64,000 nucleotides of DNA. Source: Saturnia japonica. Taxonomy: Eukaryota > Arthropoda > Insecta > Lepidoptera > Saturniidae. The first letter of the stretch is position 1. Each line of letters starts with the position of its first letter. The translations under genes and the position numbers were made by a program. Below are positions 50,201 through 60,300 of the stretch, piece after piece. Where the stretch lies: contig CM065311.1 of the NCBI GenBank assembly GCA_033032175.1, forward strand, positions 2,783,190-2,847,189, given 5' to 3'. The notes beneath the pieces are model-generated. The model made no database searches, had not been told where the DNA came from, and saw nothing but the letters and a program-made list of their open reading frames with translations.

Positions 50201-52175
50201 AAAAGGAAGACTCATAGAGGTATAGCGAGTATCGATATAATGATCTCGCTACATAAGAAATAAAATTGCGACATGAATGTCTCCGTGATGCAGCTTCGAG
50301 TTACAACTTCAATAATACTTCGCTGTACAGGTAAATTAAAAATAAAAGACTTGTGAATATTAGCATCCAAACATCAGGTGATACTCTTCGACCTTTGCCA
50401 AAAGCTCCACCAAGAAAAGAAAATCAAACGAATCAACGAAAAATGAAAATCGCAATTTTAACATACTCCTGTAAAAAAAATTCATTTCAAAGAAGACTAA
50501 AAAAAATAATTAAAAACCATAATTGCGGAGTTCTAAAGAAACTTAAAAGTCCAAACCAGAAACTAAAAAGACCATGATTAACAAGAATAAAAGACTGAAT
50601 TCGGAAATAAAGATGAAGAAGAAGAGGAATGCTATTTAATATTTTAAACCCTATTTAAATAGGAAAACCAAAGAAAAATGGATCATGGATGAGAAATGGA
50701 TAGAATGCAAGAGTTGGGCTCACGAAGTTTGTACTGGTGGTGAACTTTATAAACTGGAACGCTATAAGAATAATAATTTTTAATTCCTTATATCTTCTAT
50801 ATTTCTTATCGTAGACATAAGTGAGATTATTGTTACAAAATTTATGCCTTAGATGAGGAAAAATCAACTGATTATGGTGCTTATAAACGACTGATTAAAA
50901 ATGTTATTATAGTTTCTCTGTTTGTAGTTTTAATTAACACTGTATTTGTTAATAAAGATCTCATATCATATTTTCTAGTTTATCAGTACAAAATATTATT
51001 AAAAAAAATTGTTCTTTCTGTGAAAGTTATATTCCAATAAATTACCTTTACATTATACGGTCGATACTACTTTACAACCCTTATTTATCCTCAAAAACTA
51101 TCTGTTTCAACTCACCTCGGCCCGAGTTTCAACTTACCTCAGTATGAGGGGTGTTGAAACAAAATATCCTGTGATGTTTAAGTCGACTTTTTATCACAGA
51201 ATTGATATTTACACTCTCTTTTTATTACTCATCTGCAAGTGCAAGAAATGAACTATCGATGGATTCTAATTTCACACGATTAATGTATATAGTTTTTTGT
51301 GTACGGAGCAAAATGTCAAAATTGTTTCAACTCCCCTCAGTCTCTGCAATATGAAAATAAAATGAAATAATAGTGCAAGTGCAGTGGCTCAAAAACACGT
51401 AGGTCAATACCTTAGCTACAATACAATAGCACCAATGTGCTTTACGACAGATTTCCAATTTGAGGGTGGTTGATACCCAGGTGCGCTTTAGAAAATACAC
51501 TATCATTTATGCTATGATTTGTTCACGGTATACCGAAACCTCTGGCTTTATTGCAAGATCCGAATTGAAGTCGATTTCCGTAGTGTCCGAACACGCTATC
51601 ACTTACTCATCATCGCTTCAGTCTATTGTATAATAAACTGTACTAAATCTAGATAGTAAAAAGAAATAACTAAATATGTACTATATAATATACCATAATT
51701 ATTTTAATTTAGCGTTAGTTAAAGAAAGAAAAAATGTTTTATTGTTAAAAAATAATTCATCAAATGTAAATACAGCTGTTGTTTAAAAATGTCAAACGGC
51801 ACTATCCATTCAACCATAAGGTACAACTAGGTAGGTACCTAAGACTGCATCTCTGACTTTCAGAAGGGCCCACCAAGCAACGTACGAACGTCCAGTTGAG
51901 GAATACTAACTAATATCAAAATATATCAGAGCTGAGTAAGAATTTCCAATTTTCAGGTACCTATATATTTTTCATACCTGTGCAGCCATAACGCGCTGTC
52001 TTTCCAGGACTAGAAGACAGCCAGGACATCGGCAGTCTCGCCATCGACACATCCTTTTGTGACCTTTCAAACAAGAGATCACCCCGTGGTTACGACATCG
52101 CGCACACTTCGGAGTCCTGAGCGCTTTGCGGTTGATGTTCCCACCTTCGCTTTCGCTGCACTCTTCAACCTGCAT
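41271..52175 (-). CDS. Dmrt11E: DM-domain transcription factor, DMRT2/Dmrt11E-like
   Basis: Sequence-specific DNA-binding regulator; DMRT2 relatives act in somite and muscle development in vertebrates. Three exons: 52175-51978, 45757-45610, 41521-41271, 198 aa. The DM domain (residues 20-73) has all zinc ligands: C24, C27, H30, H39, C43, C48, C50, C53. Its recognition helix is split at an intron, [12 protein letters not shown]. Exon 2 is Ala/Arg-rich ([13 protein letters not shown]). Exon 3 has [13 protein letters not shown], matching RMRKRRAFADKELE of vertebrate DMRT2 and separating it from other DMRT classes. It ends [13 protein letters not shown], an eh1-like FSIxxII motif. The start is the only in-frame ATG after a stop, but an upstream exon is possible. 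The protein is short for the family. The exon 3 acceptor (tttaaag|GT) has a weak pyrimidine tract. Confidence 0.88.
41575..41690 (-). repeat. Dispersed 520-bp family, fragment
   Basis: 'CGCGTGGACTACAATATGCC' ... GTGCTCCCGGATATTTTAATAACG...TTGCGGGCAATG resembles the end part of the full copy at 42125-42640 in the same (minus) orientation. Lies in a Dmrt intron. Confidence 0.5.
42042..42124 (+). repeat. Dispersed 520-bp family, 5'-part fragment
   Basis: Plus-strand 'GTTTGTTCCGGGTAATCTCC' through GACTTTCACTGGCAGATAGCTGATTTTATGAGTA, abutting a minus-strand copy that starts at 42125. Confidence 0.8.
42125..42640 (-). repeat. Dispersed 520-bp family, near full-length minus copy
   Basis: Runs from the ACTAGCTGTGCCCGTGACTT end to the TATAAAATTAATAAAATTGAAG end. 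Shared internal blocks include CTCCCGGCTATTTTAAAGAC, GAATTGATTCAACATGATCAG, GCGGAACCCTAATT and CGTTTCGGAGATTATCCGG. The matching plus-strand full copy is 46161-46684. No ORF; class unresolved. Such sequences are common in Lepidoptera. Confidence 0.85.
42643..42988 (+). repeat. Dispersed 520-bp family, plus copy head-to-head with previous
   Basis: 'AACTTAGGCTACTTTTATTT' to GCGGGCACAGCTAGTTAA, lacking the first third. Together with 42125-42640 it forms a large imperfect palindrome in the Dmrt intron. Confidence 0.85.
43991..44265 (-). repeat. tRNA-derived SINE (family 1) in a Dmrt intron
   Basis: Minus-strand head 'GCAATGATGGCTTAGTGGTA' (A box) and GTGAGTTCGAATTC (degraded B box), followed by the family body (CCTATAGGTGTG, 'GCCAGTCCTCCCTCTAGGCT'). 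It carries a short (TG)n run at 44219-44231 between the boxes. Confidence 0.8.
44393..44788 (+). repeat. Dispersed 520-bp family, plus copy with internal deletion
   Basis: Begins TATACAATTAATAACATTGAAG, lacks about 100 bases found in the full copies, and continues TTCCGGGTAATCTTCG to GCGGGTTCTGCTAGT. Confidence 0.8.
46161..46684 (+). repeat. Dispersed 520-bp family, full plus copy
   Basis: From 'TATAAAATTAATAAAATTTA' to CACGGGCACAGCTAGT, 524 bp. It best defines the family together with the minus copy at 42125-42640. Confidence 0.85.
46765..47030 (+). repeat. Dispersed repeat with TACTAATATTATAAATACGAAAG end
   Basis: 'ATACTAATATTATAAATACG' AAAGTAACTCTGTCAGTC...CTGAACCAATTTTGATGAAC...GGTACAGAGATAGATTGGACC is a widespread signature of intron and intergenic repeats in moths and butterflies. 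One copy only in this window. Confidence 0.65.
47323..47526 (+). repeat. Tandem duplication, ~115-bp period
   Basis: Unit 1 (47325-47417) has GCAGGGTGGTAGGGATC...CACCATAC...TATCGTGTTCCGAAATC. Unit 2 (47441-47526) has GCTGGGTGTTAGGGATC...CACCTTAC...GTCGTGTTCCGTGATC. A related block lies in reverse orientation at about 61935-61980. Confidence 0.6.
47678..48276 (-). mobile_element. Jockey-like LINE 3' end, second copy (minus)
   Basis: The reverse complement matches the 3' end of the LINE at 12011-14469: 'CACCCGTCACGTCCTCCCTC', GCAACTCAAGCCTAG, 'TTTTGCGGCTGAGTGTCTTA' AGCGCTCGCCCC, ending in a short A tail (complement at 47678-47683). It keeps only the last codons of ORF2 and the 3' UTR. Confidence 0.85.
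48398..49493 (-). mobile_element. Tc1/mariner-superfamily element with perfect TIRs
   Basis: Terminal inverted repeats of at least 32 bp are identical (48398-48429 and 49462-49493, starting CAAGGTGTCCAGAAAGGG) and are flanked by TA (48396-48397, 49494-49495). The 1,096-bp body encodes a damaged transposase on the minus strand. Perfect TIRs point to a recent insertion or recent mobilisation in trans. Located in the first (5') intron of the Dmrt gene. Confidence 0.93.
48505..49377 (-). pseudogene. Internally deleted Tc1/mariner-type transposase
   Basis: Start ATG at 49377 ([20 protein letters not shown]), helix-turn-helix '[16 protein letters not shown]', [12 protein letters not shown] linker, second HTH '[20 protein letters not shown]', and the first catalytic Asp in [17 protein letters not shown] (48877-48879) then interrupts the frame. 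Shortly after 'ENPR' about 90 residues of the core expected in this family, including the second catalytic Asp region, are missing. The frame resumes with [15 protein letters not shown], '[18 protein letters not shown]' (third acidic residue) and '[12 protein letters not shown]' to the stop at 48505. It cannot be catalytically active. Confidence 0.88.
49717..51348 (+). mobile_element. Pogo-like element relic with PHD-like transposase C-terminus
   Basis: Inverted ends: GAGACCGAGGTGTTTTGAAACA (49722-49743) against the reverse complement of 51323-51344, GAGACTGAGGGGAGTTGAAACA. Inside, fragments of a pogo-type transposase C-terminus are readable in the same direction: '[20 protein letters not shown]' and KIAILT (near 50390-50460), then '[20 protein letters not shown]' (near 50691-50750) ending in a stop. 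This is the Cys/His-rich tail found on some insect pogo proteins. The DDE core is absent. Several TGTTTCAACTCACCTCG-like copies (50112, 51106) are internal. The target duplication was not resolved. Confidence 0.75.
51424..51618 (-). repeat. tRNA-derived SINE (family 1), diverged copy
   Basis: On the minus strand: GCGATGATGAGTAAGTGATAG (weak A box), 'CTTCAATTCGGATCTTGC' (weak B box) and the body CCACCCTCAAATTGGAAATCTGTCG. Clearly related to 56935-57247 but more decayed. Confidence 0.55.
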
Positions 52176-52440
52176 GTCGCACCAGTTCAAATAACAACTC
52201 CTAATTCATTTCAAACTTAAACACACTCGATTACATGTGACGATGCGCAACATTAAATCATGTTCACGCTGAAATATCTTTTCAGAGATTGACTGATATA
52301 AAGTGGGCTTCAGGTTTAAAATGTTCAGCGGTAGGGCACGCTCCGCCCTAACTCTCCTACGATTGGTTGTAAAGCGATGTGGGCGGGCGGCGGCACGGAC
52401 AGTCGTTTGTAATGAAAAAGTTTATTTTTCATGGTAAAGT
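52176..52440 (-). promoter_or_regulatory. Putative Dmrt promoter / 5' UTR region
   Basis: Upstream of the Dmrt ATG, a GC-rich block with GGGCGGGCGGCGGC (52381-52394) and CACGCTCCGCCC (52338-52349) stands out from the AT-rich flank. GC boxes near a developmental gene start are plausible, but no TSS was assigned. Confidence 0.35.
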
Positions 52441-54117
52441 GATACATTGAGGGGATCATGTTTTAGCGTTTCTGTATAATTTAGGTACAACACTATTGAT
52501 GTCCTAAATCAAAGAAAAATATGAATTGTTACGACTATTTCAAAATAGCGTTTTACGATTACGTTCAGTGTATACATTAAGCAGGTATATCGTTTTACTA
52601 CGTTAATTTGCTACTGTCAAGGAAAGAAATGGTTTTCAACAATGTACTTAACGATATACCTATCTATTTGTAGTTGGTTTATCGGAAACGGCTGTACTGA
52701 GTTGGATGAATTTTCGTATTGAAATAATGTTCTACTTTCGAAGTTTACCTGCATGGTGGACATGGACGCCGCCAGGATTATTTTCAGGAGGGTGCATCAG
52801 TTCCCACACTATACTATCAACTAATTAAACATGTAGGTATGACCTTACTATTATTTACATTAGGAAGAATTATACATGTTGCATGGTACAAATATGGACG
52901 GTAAATTAGGAGTCTTAAGTTTTTATTCAAACAGCAACTATGTAGGTATTTCCTTCCCAAGAGGGTGCGCCTTGCACCCATGTTACCGTCGCCCATGGTC
53001 CTAAGTGTCTTTGGCAAGAAACCGAGCGATGGTCGCTCGGTCGCCCATATATTTAACAATGAAAAGTAAAATTACTTAAATGACATCCTTGCTTTTCCTC
53101 TATTCTCGATGTGTATATACTTTGAGGTAAACCATGGTTAAAATCGAAATATTTTTTAATACCTAATTAAAATACAGAAAAATTAATTAGTTATTATATC
53201 ATTATCATATATTTCTTGTATAGGTAGATGTACATTTACCTAGATCGGTATGGTAGATATAAGATGTTCATATAATGTAATTTCTAGTTTTTTTTTTCAT
53301 ATCGCTCATTAAACAAAATAAAGTAAAATATTTGAAGGACAACGTGGATTTTGTATATTTATGTCATTGTACATCTAATAAGAAATTTGTAATCGATATT
53401 TATCCAATTTGTGTCGGCGATTCCCAATTAGGTCTCGGGTTACACTTACGAGTACCTCTGTCCAGGCTCCTTTTGTTTCATTGTAATTTTCTTAGATGTT
53501 CAATTATGAATTTTTTCAAAAAATAATATGTAGTATTAAGATTGACCTTAAAATGAATGGACGGAAAATTTAAACCTACCCACTTATAGAAAAATGAAAA
53601 GGTACGTTCACTGTTAACTATCAATCGTACAACTACCTACCAACTTTAAACGAGGCGTATTTTAGATGTGACACTAGCCAGCCGCCTATAACAAAAATGT
53701 ATTATGTACACTAGATTATTTATAAGCATATGATGAGTTGAGCTTGAGTCTTCAGTTTTGGAAAACAACGTGATGAAATCGTGCTGATTTATGCAAGGAA
53801 ACATAGCGGCATGGTATTCCGTATTGTTACGACCTGCAGGTATAAGAAGTCAGTAGGTATTATTTCTATTTATGTAAAATTGTTTTTATGACAACTTAAA
53901 ATTCATGCTTCTAATTATTATTTAGGTATAATTCGTTTCACTTGTACACGATAACCAAACTATAGTTTATATCTCACAAAGTGTCACTAATATTAGCTAT
54001 ATAATACAAAGCCAATTAACGTAAGTTTATGAATGAAAATAAAAACTACAACATGACAGATTAAAATCCCGCTAAAAACACAAAATACCTCTACTGACTC
54101 TAACTTGTCTGTTAATC
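52441..54117. other. Intergenic stretch upstream of Dmrt
   Basis: No gene recognised. The minus frame 52817-53059 has no domain. Short patches of TAGGTA/TACCTA recur, as in much of this window. Confidence 0.35.
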
Positions 54118-54560
54118 TATACAATAAATAAAGTTTAAGTGTTTATTTGTAATGCCAAATACCAGCTTTTTACTAAATGCATATGAAATTATATACGATA
54201 GGTAACCTACCTATAAAAAAAAACCCATACCCATTTTTAGTATCTGTTTATAACGGCAATTTTTAATGTTCTCTAGTAATAGCACCCACGTTTTAAAAAA
54301 GGTGTGGACCACGAGTCTACTGTATTGTATATTTTATTAATAAAAAAACTAAATAAAAAAAATACCATTAAAAAAAGATGTTTGTTTGTTCCGGGTAATT
54401 TCTGAAATGGTTGGACCGATTTTGACGGGACTTTCACTGGTAGATAGCTGATGATATAATGAGTAACTTAAGCTACTTTATTTAAAAAAAGGAATTAGTG
54501 TTCCGCGCAAATAAAGAAGTGGTTATTCGAGGGCTAAAATGTCTTACGCTGAATAAACCA
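54118..54560 (+). repeat. Dispersed 520-bp family, 3'-truncated plus copy
   Basis: 'TATACAATAAATAAAGTTTA' AGTG, TTTACTAAATGCATATGAAA, 'TTCCGGGTAATTTCTGAAAT' and GACTTTCACTGGTAGATAGC follow the full copy. Similarity fades near 54560. Confidence 0.75.
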
Positions 54561-55352
54561 TATGAATACAAACATACATACAACATAGTACAAAATTAAG
54601 TCGCTTTTCCGCCGTCTGTCCCCTATGTACGCTTAGATCTTCCTTCTATGCAACGGATTTTAATGCGGTTTTCACTAAGATTTAGAGAATTTTTTAAGGA
54701 AGGTTTATATATAAAATCTAATTAAGTTTTTTTTTCGTAGAGAAAATTTAATTATTTGTAATATAGTCGTCAAAAAATGATTTTCGGACGCTTACATGGC
54801 TTACGCCGGCTAAACCTTATGAGGTATATCAAAATAATATTCTTAAGAATTGTAGTTCCTCAAAAAGCCTAGAGAAAAATCCACAATGGCATATGTTTAT
54901 CTCCTTACGTTGACTCACGGTAACCATTTTTATCTTCAACATAATAATTAAAAATATTACGTTATTTACGAAGCTATTTTCTCCAATTCAATATTAATCT
55001 TTATCCAGATAAGTTTGTTAGTTAACTTGGGCATTTAATGTAGATAAAATTTTTCCTTTACATATTTCATTTATATGAATACCGTAGAAGATATTTTATA
55101 ACGTATTCAAAATTAGGCGCGATCTAAGAAATCTCTCTCAGCAAAACCGGTCGCAGTCGGTAAACTTGGGAATCGAACCTAGGATTTCGAGCTTAGCAGT
55201 CTCGTTTAAGACCACTAGGCAAATGAGGCAGTCATGAAGTTATGAACTATCAATATTAAAGCGATAAACTCTAAATCAAGCTTTTTTTAAACTTAAAATA
55301 CACCATTTTGTAAATTATACCCGTACGAAGTTGGGGCGGTTCGCTAGTTAAT
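54561..55352 (+). repeat. Second dispersed repeat interrupted by a SINE
   Basis: Begins near GTCGCTTTTCCGCCGTCTGTCCC and ends CCGTACGAAGTTGGGGCGG TTCGCTAG (about 55322-55349), typical of the ends of moth retroelement relics. The SINE at 55110-55232 sits inside it. Class unresolved. Confidence 0.5.
55110..55232 (-). repeat. tRNA-derived SINE head (family 3)
   Basis: The minus strand from 55232 reads TGCCTCATTTGCCTAGTGGT (A box region) and GGTTCGATTCC (exact B-box consensus, about 55177-55167). Spacing and a CTGCTAAGCTCG middle resemble a tRNA, but no acceptor stem closes, so it is a SINE head rather than a tRNA gene. Confidence 0.65.
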
Positions 55353-56934
55353 AATAAATAACAATGTATCATTGTTTTAAATCCATTAATTGTGTTATTA
55401 GGATGTATAATGGCGCTTTGAATATTGTAAGACGTGGTGAAGAACAGACTGACACTTTGTCTGGTTTCGTTGCTTCTCTGTTACGCAGGGCCGTCGATTC
55501 ATTTTACAGATGAGTGCTTTTCATTGTGCAATAAATTGTAAAAGCGCCGCGTACGGTTTTCTAATTATCCTTTTAACTAAAGTGCTACTTATGAAATTAG
55601 TACCGACCTACAGTTTTATTTTTGAAGTGAAAATTGTTTTAGCACCGTTGTGATTTGAAACTCGATGAAACGAAAAAGAGATAAACACATACCTATATAC
55701 ATCTATAGGATTTAGCCTGCGAGAGAATGAGATAGAATATAATATACACGGTTAATGCAAGTCCTGATTTTCACGACTATGATCGTCGTCGAATGAGGCC
55801 TAGCGTTGGGACGACCAGACTTGTACGCAGTTTGTATTAGTATGTACAGTAAGAGTGATTGATAGTTCGACTCCCGCTGATTAAGGATTTTTCGTCGCTG
55901 TTATGCCAAGGTGCAAGCCTCTCAATGCCGAAACATGAGAAAACAAAAGAGAATCACTGTGAAGAATTTATCACCATATACATGGTGGTCACTACCACTG
56001 CTACACCGGTATACCGGTTGATTCCGGAACGCGTCACGTCTAAGCTCTAATTTTTTATTATCTGGACTAAAGTGACAGATGCGATCGACCAGTATTTTTT
56101 TATAAGTTACACAAGCGTGGAGCATAAGTGTTACAGTATAGCTATTCGGAATATTCCTAAATGATTCATCGAACCGTTGTGACATGACTCCTCGATTTCG
56201 TTTTACTCATTGGTGTAAAGAAATGTTTACTGAATATAAATGTAATATGTACCTACATTAAATATAACAATAAGTATTAATAAACAAAATTCATAAACTG
56301 TTCTTGTAATAAATGAGAAATCAACAATAAAATAAATGTGATCGATAGAATGTAGTCCAATATAAAGGAATAGAAATTATATGACGGCGCTAGTTTAAAA
56401 AAAAAATTAAATTACCTGTGAAATACTTATTTGAATATACACTCTCAAGTGTAGTTTTATTTGAATATAAAATAATCAAATATGTATGTATTTATGACTT
56501 AAATTTTATATTTCGAAAATAACAATACAATTATAAAACCACGCTGCTTAAACTAGGTAATAACCAACGCAAATTCAAATTAAAAACTAACAAACAATTT
56601 TTTATTTAAAAAAATATTGAATCACAATGTTGTAGGTACTCGACCACCCAGTCTACTGCACTATTTTTACGACACGATGAGGTGGCAACCCACCACATGT
56701 CACTTTAGTCCAGCCAATTAAAAATCAGAGTATAAGTGTTATCGCGCACTGCGGCGCGGTAAAATTGCATCGAAAGATTACGTGTTCGCGCACTGCGGTA
56801 ACATTTACGCGAGTTTTGTCACTCGTATCGCAACGAAGGAATATAGTACTCTCTTATCGCAACCTTCGTAGAAGAAGCACGGCCATGAATTACGAAACTA
56901 AAGCCCACATTTGCGTATATTTTTTATTTTTTAT
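55353..56934. other. Intergenic stretch between Dmrt and ligase IV
   Basis: No gene recognised. A repeat with core TGTGATTTGAAACTCGATGA (about 55650-55672) recurs from 38780. GC-richer patches with repeated GCGCACTGCGG (56751, 56790) are near 56690-56880. Confidence 0.35.
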
Positions 56935-57247
56935 AGGTTTAGCGTCAAGTCAGAATCTCACCTGATGTTAAGTGATAAGGTAGCCCAAGATGGTTACATA
57001 CAAATATTAGTGGAGGAACTGGCTATTAAGTACTTCTGCTGGTACACACTTATAGGTGCATGGCGACAGATTTTGAACTTGAGGGTGGTAGCTAGTAAGG
57101 CGGGCATTATAAAATGCCTTACCACCATGCCCATAACATTATGATGTTTCCTTCACCGAAAGCTCATGCTCATTGTACGGATTCGAACTCACGTCAATCG
57201 ACGCGTTATCCGTACACGCTACCACTGAGCCATCAGCTATCATTGCT
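56935..57247 (-). repeat. tRNA-derived SINE (family 1), best-preserved copy
   Basis: Minus-strand head with A box TGGCTCAGTGGT (57232-57221) and B box GAGTTCGAATCC (about 57191-57180), which fit the Pol III consensus. The body runs to ACCTGATGTTAAGTGATAAGG-type sequence near 56960. It is 116 bases downstream of the ligase IV stop. Confidence 0.85.
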
Positions 57248-57363
57248 TTAAAAGTAATTATTAAAGTGGAAAAAGAAAAAAACTTTTGGTATAAATGTAT
57301 ATAAAAATAATATATTACGTTCTAATTTACATTTATATGAATATACAATACATTGACGAATAT

Positions 57364-60300
57364 TTATATCATGAAGCTCAGTTCAAGAACTAAGACTTGT
57401 TGAGAAAAACATGCCTTCAACCAATTTTCAGACATAAACAATACGCCGTTATACTTCTGCTTCACATTGTTTATTTCTTCGCGACTCGCCTTATTTGATA
57501 TGACCACGTGTGTTAAATTAAACACACTGTCCCCGTAAACAGCAGCGCCATACATCTTAGACAATATTATGGTAAGATCTTCGCACTGTACAAAATGTAT
57601 ACAGCACGGTCTCAGAAAAGAGAAAGGATTCTTGTCTTTGAATAGTTCAGCGTCCAGATTCAGCATTTCACGAGTCGTTAAGTGCATATCCTGGAAAAAA
57701 AAATGTTATAGTTATTGTGTATACTTATTTAGCGTAACAAAACCAAAATAAATCCACAAATTTAATTCCGCTTGCCTACGTCATGATAAAGTTAGTCATC
57801 AGAGATATATAATAATGTAAATTCATATTACTAATAATTTTTTAATAGTGTAAAAATAATCCAACCTGGTATAAATAAGCGTTATTTTAATTTGATTACA
57901 TCGCGTCGATCGCACTTCGGTCACGTGATGCGCGCGCAACTTTCAATTTTACCCTCCTACTAGACGCACCAAAAGAAGTACAGACGTAATCCATATGTTC
58001 ATGTCGTTTCATTAAAAATAAAAGTAATAAAATGTATTGAAAATATTATTATTATAACATTATAATTAAGAACTCAATTAAACAATTTCAATTAATTTGA
58101 AGAATTCCCTGGTGTATCTTCGAAGTTGAAGGATCCCTTACCCAGCAAAAAAAAATGCATTCGAATAGAGTAACCTCCATCTTTTTTTGAAGTCTACCAA
58201 CCAACCAACCGACCAATTGGCATTGCCGCCAACGCACCCTAGTGGCCTATCGTTGTTCTCACTTCTCGTACTTGCCTACACCTTTCCCGATTGCTTGATA
58301 TTCATTGTTAAAACTCCGCTACCTGAGTCGTAGCGTAACCTTCCTCAATAAATAGTCTATTGAATGCAAAAAGCATTTTTTATATCTGACTGGTTGTTCC
58401 AGAGATTAACGGGTTTAATCAAACAACCAAAAAAACAATCTATTGAGCCTTACAATCTTATCAGATATATTATAAGTAATTGATTACTCGAAAATGTCTC
58501 TAACGTTTTGGATGATTTTTCTTACTTAGATAATGGTATACTTTCCAAGTTTACCTAGATAGATGTTTTTGCAAGACATCTAGCGCAGCTACATGTAACG
58601 CAAAGCTTATAAATCTTTTATTTGTTAAACTGCACTTTTAAAAGATAATTACGAAAAAATACTCACATCGTCGTCCATTCTGTCAAAACACTTCTTAAGA
58701 GTTTCTTCATCAGTTGGTGACGTGAATGAATCTCCAAAATTATCAAAATGTAGAGCAAAGTTCAGTTTAGTGTTTCTCTTTAAAGCTAGCATATCCAGTG
58801 GACGGAGAATACATAGATCATCTGACGCGGGCAAAGATCGTAGCCAGGATGTCGTCGTAACATCATCTCGCTGGGACTCGATTGCAGTTTTGGCCTGGTA
58901 ATTCATGCGTCCAACGATACAACACCATGTGTCGGACCCTTTAATAAAAAAAATTCTTTTAATTTAATGGCAATCGTGTTAATCCACAATTATGTCTTCT
59001 AATTATTACAAACATGACACTAACAAGATGGCCGCTCCCTTCTTAAAACTTTTCAGGGAGTTTTTGATGCAATATAAAATGCATAATCCTATTTGTACAC
59101 AATAAAAACAGGATGTAAAGTCTAAGTAAGAAGGCGGCGAATGAGACTTGCGTGGTTGAAACCCACCGCTACGGCAATGGCGCGAGCTTAAATGAGCTAT
59201 TTGATTCGCTTAGTTTTACTTGTGCGACAACGTTTTTCAACTGTCACTTCTCCGTGATAATTCTAAAAACTTTAAAGAACCAAATGATTTAAACAGAATT
59301 ATCTATTTTCATTAAAACTTGGCCCAACTATATTTTGTTTCATCTGACCTCATCAGTACTTTGTAAGTTAGTTTCTTGCAAGCACAACAATAAGCATACT
59401 ATCAAACTATATTTAATAGATCAGCGCCGTTGATTATCTGTGTTGGAAGAGTAGAATGCACAATTAGAATAACTTCAACACCAGCAAAAATACTCTACGC
59501 TAACCTCAGACCAAAAGAATAGGAACTAAGATGCTAACGTAAAATTTGGGCAATTTCCGTATTTATGCCTAATTTTTATAGTACAACAGAAATCATACTT
59601 ATTCAAATTCTCATACTGTTTTTTGGCTATATTTTTCCATTTCACCAAATAAATACTTACCCCTACTGGCGACAATTTTCCCGCCGTGTGATATAACGAT
59701 TTTACTCAAGTCTGCTTTAGAACAATCGTCGTCGTCAGACAATATGCACACTTTCCGTCCAAATAATGCTTTCGATGTTACTTCTACGTTATCATGTTTC
59801 ACCAGTTTAAATTTTTCAGCGACTTGAAGGGCCGGTTTTAATGTGCGTTTTCTAGTAATTTTCGTCATCTGGCCTTCGATAATATTCTGCTCAGTTAATA
59901 TTCTGTTTATAGAGCTTCACTACCGAGCCTTTATTCTGTCAAGTAAATAGTTAACTCATCAAACTTATTATTGTATTTCTTACTAGCTGTACCCGCGGCT
60001 ACGCTTGCATAGTCTACATCATTATTGTTTATAAAGATATCGTGAGTTTTTTTTAAGATAAGGGCTAAGCATCGAAGGATAGTAACACGAAAACTTTGAT
60101 CAAAATTTATCCAGTAACTTTTGAGTGATGCAAACACAACGACAAACTTCTATCATTTTATTTATATAGATAAATCTAATATCTAAAACTAAAAACAACT
60201 ATGAAAAACTTGAATAGTTTGAATTTGACAAATAGTAAGAGAGATAAGCACACCAAAGTTGGTTTACCATTTGATAATGAGACAAGAGGTATCCAAATAT

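Noticed and set aside
55110..55232. Minus-strand tRNA gene with an exact B box
   Set aside because: No complementary acceptor stem or proper anticodon arm could be closed, and the sequence runs into repeat DNA; treated as a SINE head.
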